Source of the DNA: Rotaria sp. Silwood1
Lineage: Eukaryota > Rotifera > Eurotatoria > Philodinida > Philodinidae
NCBI GenBank assembly: GCA_905250075.1
Contig: CAJNOP010000079.1
Coordinates: 1-64,000 of the forward strand
Length of the DNA: 64,000 nt
Reading direction: 5' to 3'
The notes under the pieces were generated by a model that saw only the letters and a program-made list of their open reading frames with translations, searched no databases and was not told where the DNA came from. Shown piece after piece: positions 1 to 10,727 of this stretch. A program made the translations under genes and the position numbers. The stretch's first letter is position 1. The number at the start of each line of letters is the position of its first letter.

Positions 1-1495
1 ATAAAGTATTAACAGAGGTAAGATCATCAAATCATATTCACTTTGAAGTATCTCTTTAAACTTAAATTTAGAAACAGCGAAATTCATTGTTGAATTTTTA
101 TTATTCAAATATAAAACGATATTACTCATGTCGTCTTTCATTTCGACAAAACCGCTGATTAACCGTCAGTTTGAACAAAATGGGTAAACTATGGACAAAT
201 TGTCTGTCATCAATAAAATGATAATTATTTTTATGTCAGATGGAAATTCTCACTTACCGACATCTCCGTATGCACTTATTGAAAGGTTGGGTGTAGGTGT
301 GAATTAAAATACGATGAACAAGCACCCACACCCTACCCAAAATTGATCCATTATTTCTTTACTTTAACAATATTGATCTTGAAAAATAAGCATTGGTCTA
401 CATACAACTATCATATGCTTCTAAATTACGATTAACCGTTGAGAGAGATATTTATCAAGTATTTCAAAAATGAACATTTTTTCTGAGTTCAGACAGTTTT
501 CTGAACTTCAGTTACTTTATCACATCAAGAAGGGTTCAATAGATTCCAATCATGAAAATTCCCCGAAAAGTCGATCAGTTTCTATTGTTTTGAATAGTGA
601 AAAACGTGTGAAATCTTTATCTATACGATCTATGCGAACTCTCAAATTTCTCGATCGATTAACATCATAGCAGTAGTAGATTCATCCCTTAAGCATAGGT
701 TAACAAAATCAGTATAGTTGAAATGGACAGTGATTCGAGTAGAAAAATTTTCTTCAGAATAAAAAAGTTATTGTTTTGCATAATAATAACAATAAATTCA
801 CATGCCTACTTTAATCTCTGTCAATCTGTCACAGACAGATGCTATGGTGCTTATTTTATCCAAGAAACGCATAAAGATCTAGATGAAGCTCATTTATTTC
901 TCATCTTGTAATGAAACGACACGGTTGAGAAGCAGAGCTCGACATGATTTTGCATTTGTGTCAATCTCAGAGGTTGCCTGTCAGCAAAATATATTCTGTG
1001 GTTATTATTAGATGCTGCGGGTGGTATGCATGCATGCTTAGATTCATTCGCAGAGAAAAAGGTATCGGAGAGGCTAAGATTGAAGTGATTTGAGGACAAA
1101 ATGATTGTCAGATTTGCTTGAATTTTCAACAGTAACAGCGTCTCTCTTATCCTTGAAAACTGAATACATTCCGAAAGAAAAAAAAAATTAAAACAAGATC
1201 ACAAAAGATATTTTCTGAATTGTTTCACTCCTTCTTTAGAGTCTCAAAAGAATAAAGAAGAATTATCTCTACTTTGACGAAAACTATTGTAGAACTCTTA
1301 GCTGCATATGAGAAAATAGTCACCGTTGCCAATTCTGTCGACAAATATTTTATTTTATAACAGTTGCTTTTGTGGATAACTTTTATATGTTGTTGTCACG
1401 TCACTCATTTTCGATGTCTTTTCATTTTTGATCAGTCGTTCGTGTATGAAATATAACTTTTAGGAAGATTTTCTTTATTTGAGATTTAAAAAAAA
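1..1495. other. AT-rich intergenic stretch, no supported gene
   Basis: Several reading frames of 60-80 codons exist here, for example 470-670 on the plus strand and 890-1129 on the minus strand. None shows a recognisable motif, a signal peptide or a convincing exon structure. A short G/T-rich hairpin at 285-340 is listed separately. Confidence 0.5.
285..340. repeat. G/T-rich imperfect hairpin with telomere-like units
   Basis: The left arm at about 285-301 reads ggttgggtgtaggtgtg. The right arm at 322-340 reads gcacccacaccctacccaa. They pair imperfectly around a loop of about 20 nt. The arms carry degenerate TGTGGG/CCCACA units. I recall TGTGGG as the bdelloid telomeric repeat, so this may be a decayed interstitial telomere-like tract; that link is inference. 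Confidence 0.5.
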
Positions 1496-1499
1496 CACT

Positions 1500-1790
1500 A
1501 AATCATCATCCTCGACATGAGATCTTTCGATGAACGTTGAAGAATGATTTCCAGAATACACGATTACTAACTAATGTATTAATGTAGAGTGGTATTAAAT
1601 GAGAAGCAGGTCAAAAATAAAGGTAAAATTATTAATTTCAATGAAGACTTGATTTCATTTCTTGTTATGATAGAATACGGCACGTGAAGAGAGTGAACAG
1701 ACTAAGAGGAGCATGGCAAGAAGATGACGTTTAGTTTTCTTTCGTTGGTGCTGATATCATCATCATTTGGGATCGGTATTGAACTTGACA
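1500..1790 (-). pseudogene. Decayed 3' fragment of a GPCR paralogue
   Basis: Read by eye, this stretch aligns collinearly with the 3' end of the intact GPCR at 1980-2295. For example, the block at about 1551-1610 (ccagaatacacg... taatgtattaatgtagagtgg) matches about 2038-2097 (tcggaatacact... taatgtataaatatagaatgg). The block at 1650-1725 matches 2160-2240, around the transmembrane 6 coding region. Stops and small indels break the frame. It lies about 200 bp downstream of the intact gene in the same orientation, so it looks like the remnant of a tandem duplication. I could not trace the 5' half of the copy. Confidence 0.65.
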
Positions 1791-1979
1791 TACACTCAAT
1801 ATTGTCATCATAGGGAACAAGATCATGAGCAAGAACTCAAGTGTGATAGCAAGACTATGTTAGTAATTGCGTGCAAAACATTTACATTGTGAAAACATCG
1901 GATATTGAGAAACAAAATAAATTATGTGTCATATCTGTGTGTGAAGGATTAAGGTTAGTTTTTATTTCAATCAGAGAAA

Positions 1980-2996
1980 TCAACCACGTCGACACATCAT
2001 CTTTCGACCTAGCATTTCCATCAGACTGAACAGAGCTTTTCGGAATACACTTCCTCCACTTAATGTATAAATATAGAATGGCATTCCACAAGCGATGTTC
2101 AACAAAAGAAAAAATATATTGAATATGCAAGCTTCAATGGAATTTTTCAGTGCTGATTTTGGTGTGTTCCTGGTTATGGTTGAATAGAGTTGTGAAAAAG
2201 CTACTGGAATGGTAAATAGAAGCATGAGGAGAACTTGAACGAAAAGCATGATCAATAGTTGACGATCGGTTTTCTTCTGTTGATTCTGATGTCCAGTCGT
2301 TACCGTCGATGTGTCGTGAACAACACGACTATCCATCAGCATACTTACCGGTTGCAAACGAGATTGTACATGACGTACATTCGAGATGGTCATCAAACCA
2401 AACATCATCATGAGTAGCAATGGAAATAGGATCGTAATCAGGGCAAAGGTTAAGTTTGATGCAAGACTACATGTCACTGTTTTCGTATAACATTTGAGTG
2501 GAGAATTAGTGAGATTGGCTTCAAAGCAATAAAGCTGTTGTGTCTCAATAATAGTTGAAAGAGCGACAATGATAATCATCCCTCGCTGAGCATTCTTCAA
2601 TGTGCTTTTTTGTCGTCGATTGACATTGGTGCTTGATGAAAACCATCGATCGACAGTGGCCAACATGATAAGCCAGAAGGCGATAGTTATCGAATCGAAA
2701 AAGATAAAGATACGAAGTTTGCAGAGAACTTGATTTGTATTTGTTATATCAGCACCCAAAGTTGATAAAAATCGAGTACTGAGACCAGCAAAAATTCCAA
2801 TGAAATTGGCAATTGATGAAACAAGAAAAAGCCATGCACAAGGATTTGAACGAAGGGGTCGTTGTGATAGAACGAGTATGTTGAGAATATTACCCACAAT
2901 TCCGAAGAGAACGATCGAAATTGCAAAGTAACGATTGATTTGAACTGTAACATTGTTCAACAAGGCGATGAGACTGGCGTCTGATGTCGACGACAT
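1980..2996 (-). CDS. Intronless rhodopsin-like (class A) GPCR
   Basis: This is a 338-residue protein with seven hydrophobic segments, predicted to be a plasma-membrane receptor signalling through G proteins. TM1 (about 24-44) carries the GIVGN motif with the conserved Asn36. TM3 ends in DRW (116-118), a variant of DRY, with Cys92 placed to bond extracellular loop 2 (Cys157 or Cys169). TM5 has FP at 191-192, TM6 has Pro264, and TM7 (about 290-310) carries a degenerate NPxxY region (GMPFYIY). N-glycosylation sites are N15-V-T near the N-terminus and N161-L-T in loop 2. The length and single exon fit the large intronless, FMRFamide-receptor-like expansions known in bdelloids. The ligand cannot be told from sequence. 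The start chosen is the first Met before TM1, giving a normal short N-terminus. A decayed paralogue follows at 1500-1790. Confidence 0.9.
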   Translation of the reverse strand: MSSTSDASLIALLNNVTVQINRYFAISIVLFGIVGNILNILVLSQRPLRSNPCAWLFLVSSIANFIGIFAGLSTRFLSTLGADITNTNQVLCKLRIFIFFDSITIAFWLIMLATVDRWFSSSTNVNRRQKSTLKNAQRGMIIIVALSTIIETQQLYCFEANLTNSPLKCYTKTVTCSLASNLTFALITILFPLLLMMMFGLMTISNVRHVQSRLQPVSMLMDSRVVHDTSTVTTGHQNQQKKTDRQLLIMLFVQVLLMLLFTIPVAFSQLYSTITRNTPKSALKNSIEACIFNIFFLLLNIACGMPFYIYTLSGGSVFRKALFSLMEMLGRKMMCRRG

Positions 2997-5900
2997 TTGC
3001 TTACTGAATGAATAGACTATGAAACCAAGATGAGAGTTCGCGAAAGGATAGGTGTGATGGAATCTTTCTTATTTCTCAGATATTTCCTCAAAGCGACACA
3101 TATTTACATGTCAGTATATTCACTCGATAAACATTTTTGCGTCGCAAAAGATATGGCAAAAGTGAAATATGTTGCAAAAACGACACAAATAATTGCGACA
3201 TGAGCTGTTTGCGACACAAGCAATGCAAACAAGCTGTGCGCACGATCCGGACAAGTCGTTGATATGACTTGTCATTTTAATAAATGAGATCTGTGCCCAC
3301 AAGCGATGCACTCTATCGAAATAAATTCACCAGTAGAGAAAGATCTAAGATAACTCAAAGCTTCAGAACACATACGCGGCAATTTAATGTGAAAATGTCG
3401 AAGTCTCTCTCTTGTCTTCGTATAAAGCACGATAAACTACTTTGTATATCTCGAAAACTTTTACAATTTGACTGTAGTATTTTATATATGCTTTTGTTTT
3501 GCCTTACGATCAGGTCGGTCCTAAAGGGATAATTGAACTTCAGACTTTCTATGCTTGTGATACAATAATTTGAATAAGATAAAATGCAATAAAATCAAGA
3601 AATGTAAGAAGAGGAAAGACCGAAAAAACAAAACAACACTTCACTTTTTGAACTGCATGCAAATTGAACTACTACAGTTATACGACGCGAACCGGATGAT
3701 TTGCTTTAAGAATACAGTCGTTGCGCTTGCACAGCATAGCGTTAAACTAACAACTAAAACATGTAAAAATATTTTGTATTGATATTTAAGAACTATTTGT
3801 TATTTGAAAAATACTTAGAGAGTTTTTAGTTTTGAAGAATTGTAACATAAGTTAATGTAAGTCTTATTTTTTTACATTAGTCCAAATAGACGTTTATTGT
3901 TCAAAGTAAAAATAATCGAATAACCAAGAAGAATTCTTTTTTGTTTCATGTATATCTCTCCGAATAGATTGTCTCATACGTTAAATAATCTTAATTGTTT
4001 TTATTATTATATTATTTCTCAACTTACATCCTTTATTTTCATTATATCAATTATCTTGTTGAGCAATAGTTTTTAATTGTTCATACTTATCTTACTGATT
4101 GAAAAAAAGATTTTTTTTAATAAATTTATCATTATTCTTTTCCAATCGGCAACATCATATTTTTTCATTTTGAACTTTTAATATAATTGTGATTTGATTA
4201 ATAATTTGAGTATTTTCTTAATGATTTTCAATTATATTTCGAAAACTTTTGCTAATGAATGAAGATGAAGTTGAACAGAAGTCAATAAGAAATTGAAGAA
4301 GATTTTTAAATGTTTGTTCAATAGATAAAAATTTATTATCAAATATATAAAATATAAAATAAATTAATTCATCAAGAGTTGACAATGTTGTTAAACATGA
4401 GATAATAAGTTGATATTAATTGTTGTTCACTAAGAGATATTGAAAAAGAAGTGATTGTTTTGTTCTATGATAGATTTTCAACGCTGATGAAAAACAATTA
4501 AGTTTGATGAATTTGAATTAATTTGTATCGGTTATCACGAGAATTATTGTTAATAAAATTGATTGAGAATAGAACAATTAAGTTGTTGGAAGAATAATTT
4601 TATTTAAACGATTCATTTTTTATGTTTCATTCATTAATCGATAACGGTTTTTTTCTTAAAATTATTTAAGTTTATGAAATTTTTCATTGCAAAATTTTTG
4701 TCAATTTTCAAATATATGTGCAATCGTTTGATTGTGTTGATAAACGAAGTGTTTGTAGTTCATTTATTGATATTGTACTAGAATGAAACGATGTTACACG
4801 TTGTTGTTCAATATATGATAATCGATCAATAATTGTTGATTGGTGAAGAAATTTATTAAGTAATTATTTTGGCTAAACAGTTGAAAATATATTTGCATCC
4901 CAACAAATCGTTTCAATAAGAGAAAGCAGACGAAATAGGATATTATTATCAGTTATTGGAATGATATTGTCGCCATGTCTTCACCAAAAAAGAAGGATTC
5001 CTTCTTTGATACTAAGATTAGATATCCATTTGAGATCAAACTGTAACTGGCAAAAAAATCGCTTTTAAGTTGGGACTATTGTACGTAATGTAGAGCCTAA
5101 TCGATTATGACTATTCTGAAAAGACTTTTAGCTCGTAGCTATTTGTCGTATTTATCAATATAATGATGTGATCTCTCTCAAGAATAACAAGAAAATTGAT
5201 TTTCAAATTTTGACTTGAAACTTACTGCAGATAAAAAAATCGTTCATATACACGCGTAACTTCGATGTTCTTACTGCGAAGTAGAAGCACATAAAATGGT
5301 CGGATATATTCATGATTAACATTTCCCATTAAGGCTTGTTTCTATGCAAAATTTTAATTGGAAATTTGAAAATTAGTTTTCATGGTGTTCCTAAGAGAGA
5401 CCACAGCATTCTATCGAAAAAAAAGTGTAAAAAAGGTAATATATCAGCAGTTATAAACTACGGATCGAAAGTCTTTTCGGTTAATTCAATAACTACTAAG
5501 GTCTATAAATCAGTTGGGGACTTCAATTTGTAAGATTTTTAGCATTAACTGAGTCTGTTTTATCTAGTAGAATCTTTCATACGGACAGTCAGACCAATAG
5601 AAACAAGGAAAGTTCAAGCTTGGGGTTATTTTATTTTAATAAACGAGAACTTTGATTCCTCGTTAGATTCTTTGTTATAATGATTTGGCTTGTTCTATCT
5701 TATCATTAACGACAGCGAAAACGATGTGGTAAATGTGTTCTTTTGAAACTGAATCGACGCAATACTTTTCGTAAAAACTCAAATCGAGTTAATTTCATTT
5801 TTGATCCTTGCAAAAGGATGTAGATATGGACGTTCTCGTTCCTTGTGAAGCCACATCCACATCCTTTGATCAACAAAGCCAATAGATATAGATAATAGTA

Positions 5901-6860
5901 ACTAAAGTTTTGAGATTTATAAGATATCAGTTCAAATTTGAAATAATGTGTGATAACGCTCCTGATTACATATTCCTACAAAATATCTGCAATTTTACTG
6001 CATGTGAAATGAGCGATGAAGAATATTTTTGAATAAGTAATGCAAAATACTAGTTAACGTCATGTGATTTCCAGTAATCAACAGTCAAAAGTTCTCTTCC
6101 AGAAAATAACTTCGGAGATCTATTTTTTAAAGCACCTTTGAAAAACTATGTTACATTCTAAAAAGCTGATATAGTAAATCATTTCCTTTTTTTCGTTGGC
6201 ATATTGTTTTGAATGTCTTCTATAGAATAGAACCGAAACAAAAGTTCAGTTTAGTTTATATTAGGATTTTCAAACTGTTTTTTCAGAAATCCGAAATTAT
6301 CTTATATGAAACTCTATGGTGAGTCTGTAGAGCGATATAATTTTATTGAGAATATCAGTAGTATGAACTTGTTTCAGTTCCAAAAAAGGTTTAATCAAAC
6401 GAATTCGGCTTTGAAAACATTTAATGAACCAGATGTTTCTTCATAAATTGTTGCCCTGATAGGCTGTAATCTTAAGACTCAATCGTATCAATAATCTAAA
6501 GTTTCATATCTTTCTAAAAATCTCTGAAAGACTAATAAGAAAGTCTTCAGATTCCTAAAAATATCGACCTTTGGAATTTTTCTGAAAAGAGATGCCTTAC
6601 AGTCTTGGCTATTTATGGTCGAGAGGTTCATGTTACTGCCTTGGATCTCGCATCAGTTATTCAAAAAAAAAATTTATTACTGTGACTTCTAGTATTGATA
6701 ATAACAATAGAATCAAGTAAACGAATTATATATCTGTTTTTATCAAAATTGAATATTCGGAATAAAATTTTATATTTACTTCGGATTCCAACTTGTATCA
6801 AAAATAATAACATGATTACTACTCATTAAATTAATCCGGCAATCTCTAGCTAATGTTTAT
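2997..6860. other. Long AT-rich stretch without a supported gene
   Basis: Only short open frames are present. A run around 3125-3260 repeats variants of ttgcgacac on the two strands. A short frame from 4976 starts in a good Kozak-like context (cgccatgtc) and encodes MSSPKKKDSFF and a few more residues, but no following exon could be found. A hairpin at 5812-5867 is listed separately. Confidence 0.5.
5812..5867. repeat. Hairpin with GGATGT-type arms
   Basis: Arm aaaaggatgtagatatgg (5812-5829) faces ccacatccacatccttt (5851-5867) across a 21-nt spacer. The reverse complement of the right arm is aaaggatgtggatgtgg, so only two positions differ over the core. It belongs with the other G/T-rich hairpins in the window. 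Confidence 0.6.
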
Positions 6861-6867
6861 ATAAGAA

Positions 6868-7236
6868 TTAATCGAGTACGTCAATTTGATGAATCATTAA
6901 ATGTTTTACCATAACATTTGACATTTGTAAAATTATTATTATCTCAATTTGATGCAGGTGTTTCAAGTAATTGTTTTTGATATTCTTTTTTATTTTAAAT
7001 ATGTAAATGTTTCGGAAAACTTTCAATATTATATAATGCATATGTACTACATGAAAAAAAAGAAGTATTCATTTAATTCTACGTCAAATTTACCATCATT
7101 TGGTAATATATCTAACAATGAAAACTAGAATTGTTCATGCATTTCATCTAACCATAATTCATCAGATTTTTCTTCTTCTTTATCATTATTAGTTAATTCT
7201 TGTGCTAAATTTTGAATATTTTCTGTATTAAATATA
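6868..7236 (-). pseudogene. Relic of an acidic, unidentified coding exon pair
   Basis: On the minus strand, a frame beginning after an acceptor-like site (taatacag, about 7226) reads an acidic stretch (ELTNNDKEEEKSDELW) and then LLDILPNDGKFDVELN, with a single TAG between them. Further down, about 6870-6965, another coding-like stretch (QLLETPASN, then NNNFTNVKCYGKTFNDSSN) is broken by TGA codons after Asn. Codon use and amino-acid make-up look protein-like against the surrounding noise. I do not recognise the family. Stops make a functional gene unlikely. Confidence 0.4.
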
Positions 7237-7585
7237 CTTCAATCGATTATTAATGACGAAGCAAATTAGCAATGAGAAGCTAGCACAACACGACGGACAA
7301 AAAAATTCATTGGACCAAAATTTTACCAATCGAAATACCACCCTATGGGTAACATCATTATAGCGGTCAATGCATGACTAATGGTAAAACATAGCAACAC
7401 ATCAAACCGATGCTAACTTACCATGACTGCCTACCATATTTCAGAAAGAGCTGAACAAGCACAACCATTTGAAAACATTGGTTCCATTCCGCGAAATACA
7501 AATCGTCTGCCCTTATATAACCGTAAAACACATGTTCGAACAAGGAAAAAAACGGACACTGACCCTAGAGAATATACTGAGTTAA

Positions 7586-7784
7586 GGGTACCCAAAAAAG
7601 TACCCTGATACCAGTATGTCACAGGAACTTTTGGGTACCAAAGTACTTGCAGGTACTTACAGGTACCTAAGTGGTACTTTGGCAAGTACCCTGCTGGAAA
7701 ATGCACAGTAATTGGGTACCTAAAGGTACTGATCAAGTACTGAATTGGGTACCATTGTATAGTATTTCTAAGTACCCTGTTACC
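7586..7784. repeat. Cluster of RGTACY palindromes (first)
   Basis: About thirteen GTAC tetramers occur in 200 bp, nearly all as ggtacc, agtact, ggtact or agtacc. About one would be expected by chance. They sit at irregular spacing with unrelated filler between them, so this is not a simple tandem repeat. A second cluster lies at 8205-8350. Long open frames that cross it on both strands are by-products of the repeat. Confidence 0.75.
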
Positions 7785-8204
7785 AAATTTTCAGTATGTT
7801 CAGGATCGAACCTGATCTTTGACTTTTTAAATTTTTTTCTTTTTCCTGAGATAATTTACTAGATTTTTTTTTACTTTATTCAATTTAATTTTTTCAATTC
7901 CAAAAACTTAGCAGGAACAATGTCGGGATCCGACCCAACTTGAGTTGGTCGTAGACCACTTCAGGGTAGTCCGATCTTAATTTACGACCAAGCTCGGCAT
8001 TTCCTCGACTAAGAAATAGTCAAGAAATAATTTAGAAAAAACTAGTATGAAAATTGATTATTTTCTTATGATTTATCGAGTTGTTTATATAGAGCCGTTC
8101 GTAAAAAAGAAAACGGTGAATGAATAGTCGCCACACAGAACGCGAAAAATTTAGGATACCCTGTCGAGATTTCCTCAGTAAAGTTACAGACTTGTGTATC
8201 CATG

Positions 8205-8350
8205 CAGGTACTTATTCAGTGAATGTACTTTTACGGGTACCCCAAACAGTACATACATCAGTAAAATTACTGAGAATTTTCAAAGTACCCATATTGGGTA
8301 CCCTGCTAGAGCTTTCTCAGTACATGGGTACCCTGAACTCAGTACTTTCT
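8205..8350. repeat. Cluster of RGTACY palindromes (second)
   Basis: Nine GTAC tetramers occur in about 145 bp, including three gggtaccc and one cagtact. It lies about 420 bp from the first cluster. The space between holds an imperfect inverted repeat, gagttggtcgta (about 7942-7953) against tacgaccaagctc (about 7983-7995). The two clusters may be the ends of one non-autonomous element; that is inference. Confidence 0.7.
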
Positions 8351-8739
8351 CTAGGGATAGTTCTATCGCGTGAGAATATCAGCTTCACGTTCAAAGCAGA
8401 ATGATATTAAAATTCTGCCTGTTTTTTGGACAAAAAATGAAATATAATGGGACTCAGAACGGATAGTTTTTTGGTGAAATTCGTCAAAAAATCCGTTTTC
8501 AGACACTTATTGGAGGGAAAATACGGTTTATATAACCAATCAACAACGTTTCTCAGAAGTTGCAACGTGTTTCATAATCTGTTAGTAGTAAAATTTTGGA
8601 TTTCGAGAGAGTTTTCTTTATTTTTAGTGCGTATAAACCTACCTCACGGTAGGGTGACCGATGCGCGGCCATGCCGATCTGCGATCTAGTAAAAGCAAAT
8701 GCTGTAAGTAAGACCGTCACAGCTAATCGTAGAAAATAC

Positions 8740-9102
8740 TTGACTTCACTCTATGAATCAATACTTACATATGACAAAGCCTTATATAATTTCGATTGTC
8801 CACTAGAACTTTATCGACAATAACAGCAGCATTCAAACACAAATTTTGATAAAATAATCGCTATACATAGTGAAAAACAAGAGCAAGATTACAATAGCGT
8901 GTTAAAATATCAATTAATACGACATGAATATTTGATTAGAGAAAATGATCTGGAACCCGATAATGATGACTGAGAGTTATAATAATCTATCACTTATAAA
9001 GCATTGAAGCAATTAGATTTAGCAAACCAAAGTTTCAAATTAGCATGACCACTATATAAAAAAACTACTGAATCGAACAAAAAAGATAAAACAAAGTGTT
9101 GA
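8740..9102 (+). pseudogene. Relic of a TPR-like coding exon
   Basis: One frame stays protein-like for about 120 codons despite several in-frame stops. It reads LTSLYESILTYDKALYNFD, then after a stop NFDKIIAIHSEKQEQDYNSV, then LKYQLIRHEYLIRENDLEP and YKALKQLDLANQSFKLA. The spacing of Tyr, Ala and Leu in the pieces resembles tetratricopeptide helices, but the family call is weak. Stops are TAA and TGA, consistent with decay by C-to-T or G-to-A change. No intact copy is in the window. Confidence 0.45.
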
Positions 9103-9314
9103 TGTCTAGGCTCATCGAAGGGGTTTTATTTAAGTAAAAATAAATGATAACAGAAACGTTGCTGCATCATTGTTACATACACTATAGGGTCTTGCTTTTG
9201 TTTATAGGAGAGAATGTGAGCGAGCGAATGAGTTTACATTTATTTCTTCGACTCAAAATTCCCAGAAATAATTACTGAATGCGACGCATACTGATTCAGC
9301 AAACGATATCATGA

Positions 9315-9388
9315 GATGGCTATGTGAATGTGGATGTAGATATCAGTCTTATGTTTACTGATAAATGATGCACACCACACCCGCATCC
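9315..9388. repeat. G/T-rich imperfect hairpin
   Basis: The left arm contains gtgaatgtggatgtagat (9325-9342). The right arm contains cacaccacacccgcatcc (9371-9388). They share degenerate TGTGGG-like units and pair imperfectly around a 28-nt loop. It is one of a dispersed family in this window. Confidence 0.5.
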
Positions 9389-9389
9389 T

Positions 9390-10340
9390 CTATCTTCGAT
9401 CTGGCTTTTGATATTGACCAAAAACAAAAAATCAAGCAATAGAATTTCGACGTGAAATTTAACTTATAGATAGTTCTAATAACTCCGAGAATATCTTGAA
9501 AGTTTTAGACTGAAAAAGTGTGTTGTTTGTCGAGATATTGAAGTTCCCAGTAAACTTGATTTTTATATCATCCGTGTGGCAAGCAAATATTTTGTAGATA
9601 CCGATATCTTAATAGAAAAGTCTTTTCTTGTTTGCAGCTAAAAACTTTAGAATATTCTACTATATAGTCCTTAGATTTATCTATACGTCGAAATGCTTTG
9701 TTTCTCATGTTGCAGTACATAACTAAACTTGGCTGGAAAACTGATTAAAATGAGCATGTCTTCGTTGAAATAGACTTATAGTGATAAACCTTTATAGACG
9801 TCTAGTAAGTCTTGCCAAGCCGTTCTTGTAGGCTCAATGTAAACTCAAACAATGAGTGTTAGTTCGTGACGATTTCGTCGTAAGTTGTTGTAAAAGTTTA
9901 TTCTATATCTGTCAACATGGCATTATTAATAAACGTTGGTTTTGACATTTCCTTGTCATTCTCTTGTGGAAGAACTAAAAGTTACGTATGACTTGTTCTA
10001 AATTTGTTTTCATTACTTAAACAAACAAAAAAACAAGATTTTAATAACTCTTTGTTATCGAAAAGAAATTCCGTCAGTTAGATTGAATGAAAGGAGTTCT
10101 AAAAATGAAAATCACAGTTGTACACATTTCTACATTTTAGTTTTGACAAAAATTTACTCGAGTCACAGAAGACACTTCGTATCAAGATTTTTGAAGCATG
10201 AACTAATTCATTGTACATCATAGTCAATGGATTAAATAGTGAATATAAAAACGATGTCTTACAAAAAAATCCTAATAGGTATATTGTTTTATTATTGATG
10301 AAGAAATATTCAAGAAGATATATTACTTTTTATTATTTTA
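9390..10340. other. No supported gene
   Basis: AT-rich sequence without recognisable coding stretches, RNA genes or repeats beyond short A/T runs. Confidence 0.4.
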
Positions 10341-10347
10341 TTCTTAG

Positions 10348-10727
10348 CTTCTACTGTTCGAAAGAATCATAATAAACATGATTCTGCTGCTGTATAACTT
10401 GATGAATGGGCAATATTGATTGCTAAGAATTGTGGATAAGTAAGAATATCGAAAGTTAGAAGATTTCGTCAAACAATATTCTTGAATATTTATTTTATTA
10501 GATTTTTTTTTTGAAGTGATACTCAATATGATCATTTATTATTGAATTTAGTTTTAGTTCGTCTTAACATATCAAAAGATACTTTGAATTGATTAAGTTA
10601 TTTTATTCAATTAAAGAAAGCTCATGAAATACGTGATGCTCTTAATTGATTAATTTTACTTATGAAAACTAAACCAACAATATCAAATAAAGTTTATAAT
10701 ACAATAATTCAAGTTGTATTTGATTAA
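10348..10727 (+). pseudogene. Two-exon relic of an unidentified gene
   Basis: An acceptor-like site (ttcttag) precedes a coding-like stretch (STVRKNHNKHDSAAV, stop, LDEWAILIAKNCG). A donor-like gtaagaat and an acceptor tttattttattag bound a 60-nt intron, typical for this genome. The second part (10502-10727) reads LNISKDTLN, TGA, LSYFIQLKKAHEIRDALN, TGA, LILLMKTKPTISNKVYNTI and ends at a natural-looking TAA. Both internal TGA codons sit where Trp would fit. I do not recognise the family. It is a decayed gene end, not a working gene. Confidence 0.45.

Noticed and set aside
4976..5050. Short frame with a good start context (MSSPKKKDSFF...)
   Set aside because: It stops after 23 codons and no following exon with a matching phase was found.
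7431..7736. A 101-codon minus-strand frame through the GTAC cluster
   Set aside because: Its composition (many Gly-Thr, Tyr and Val) is produced by the palindromic repeat; it is not coding.
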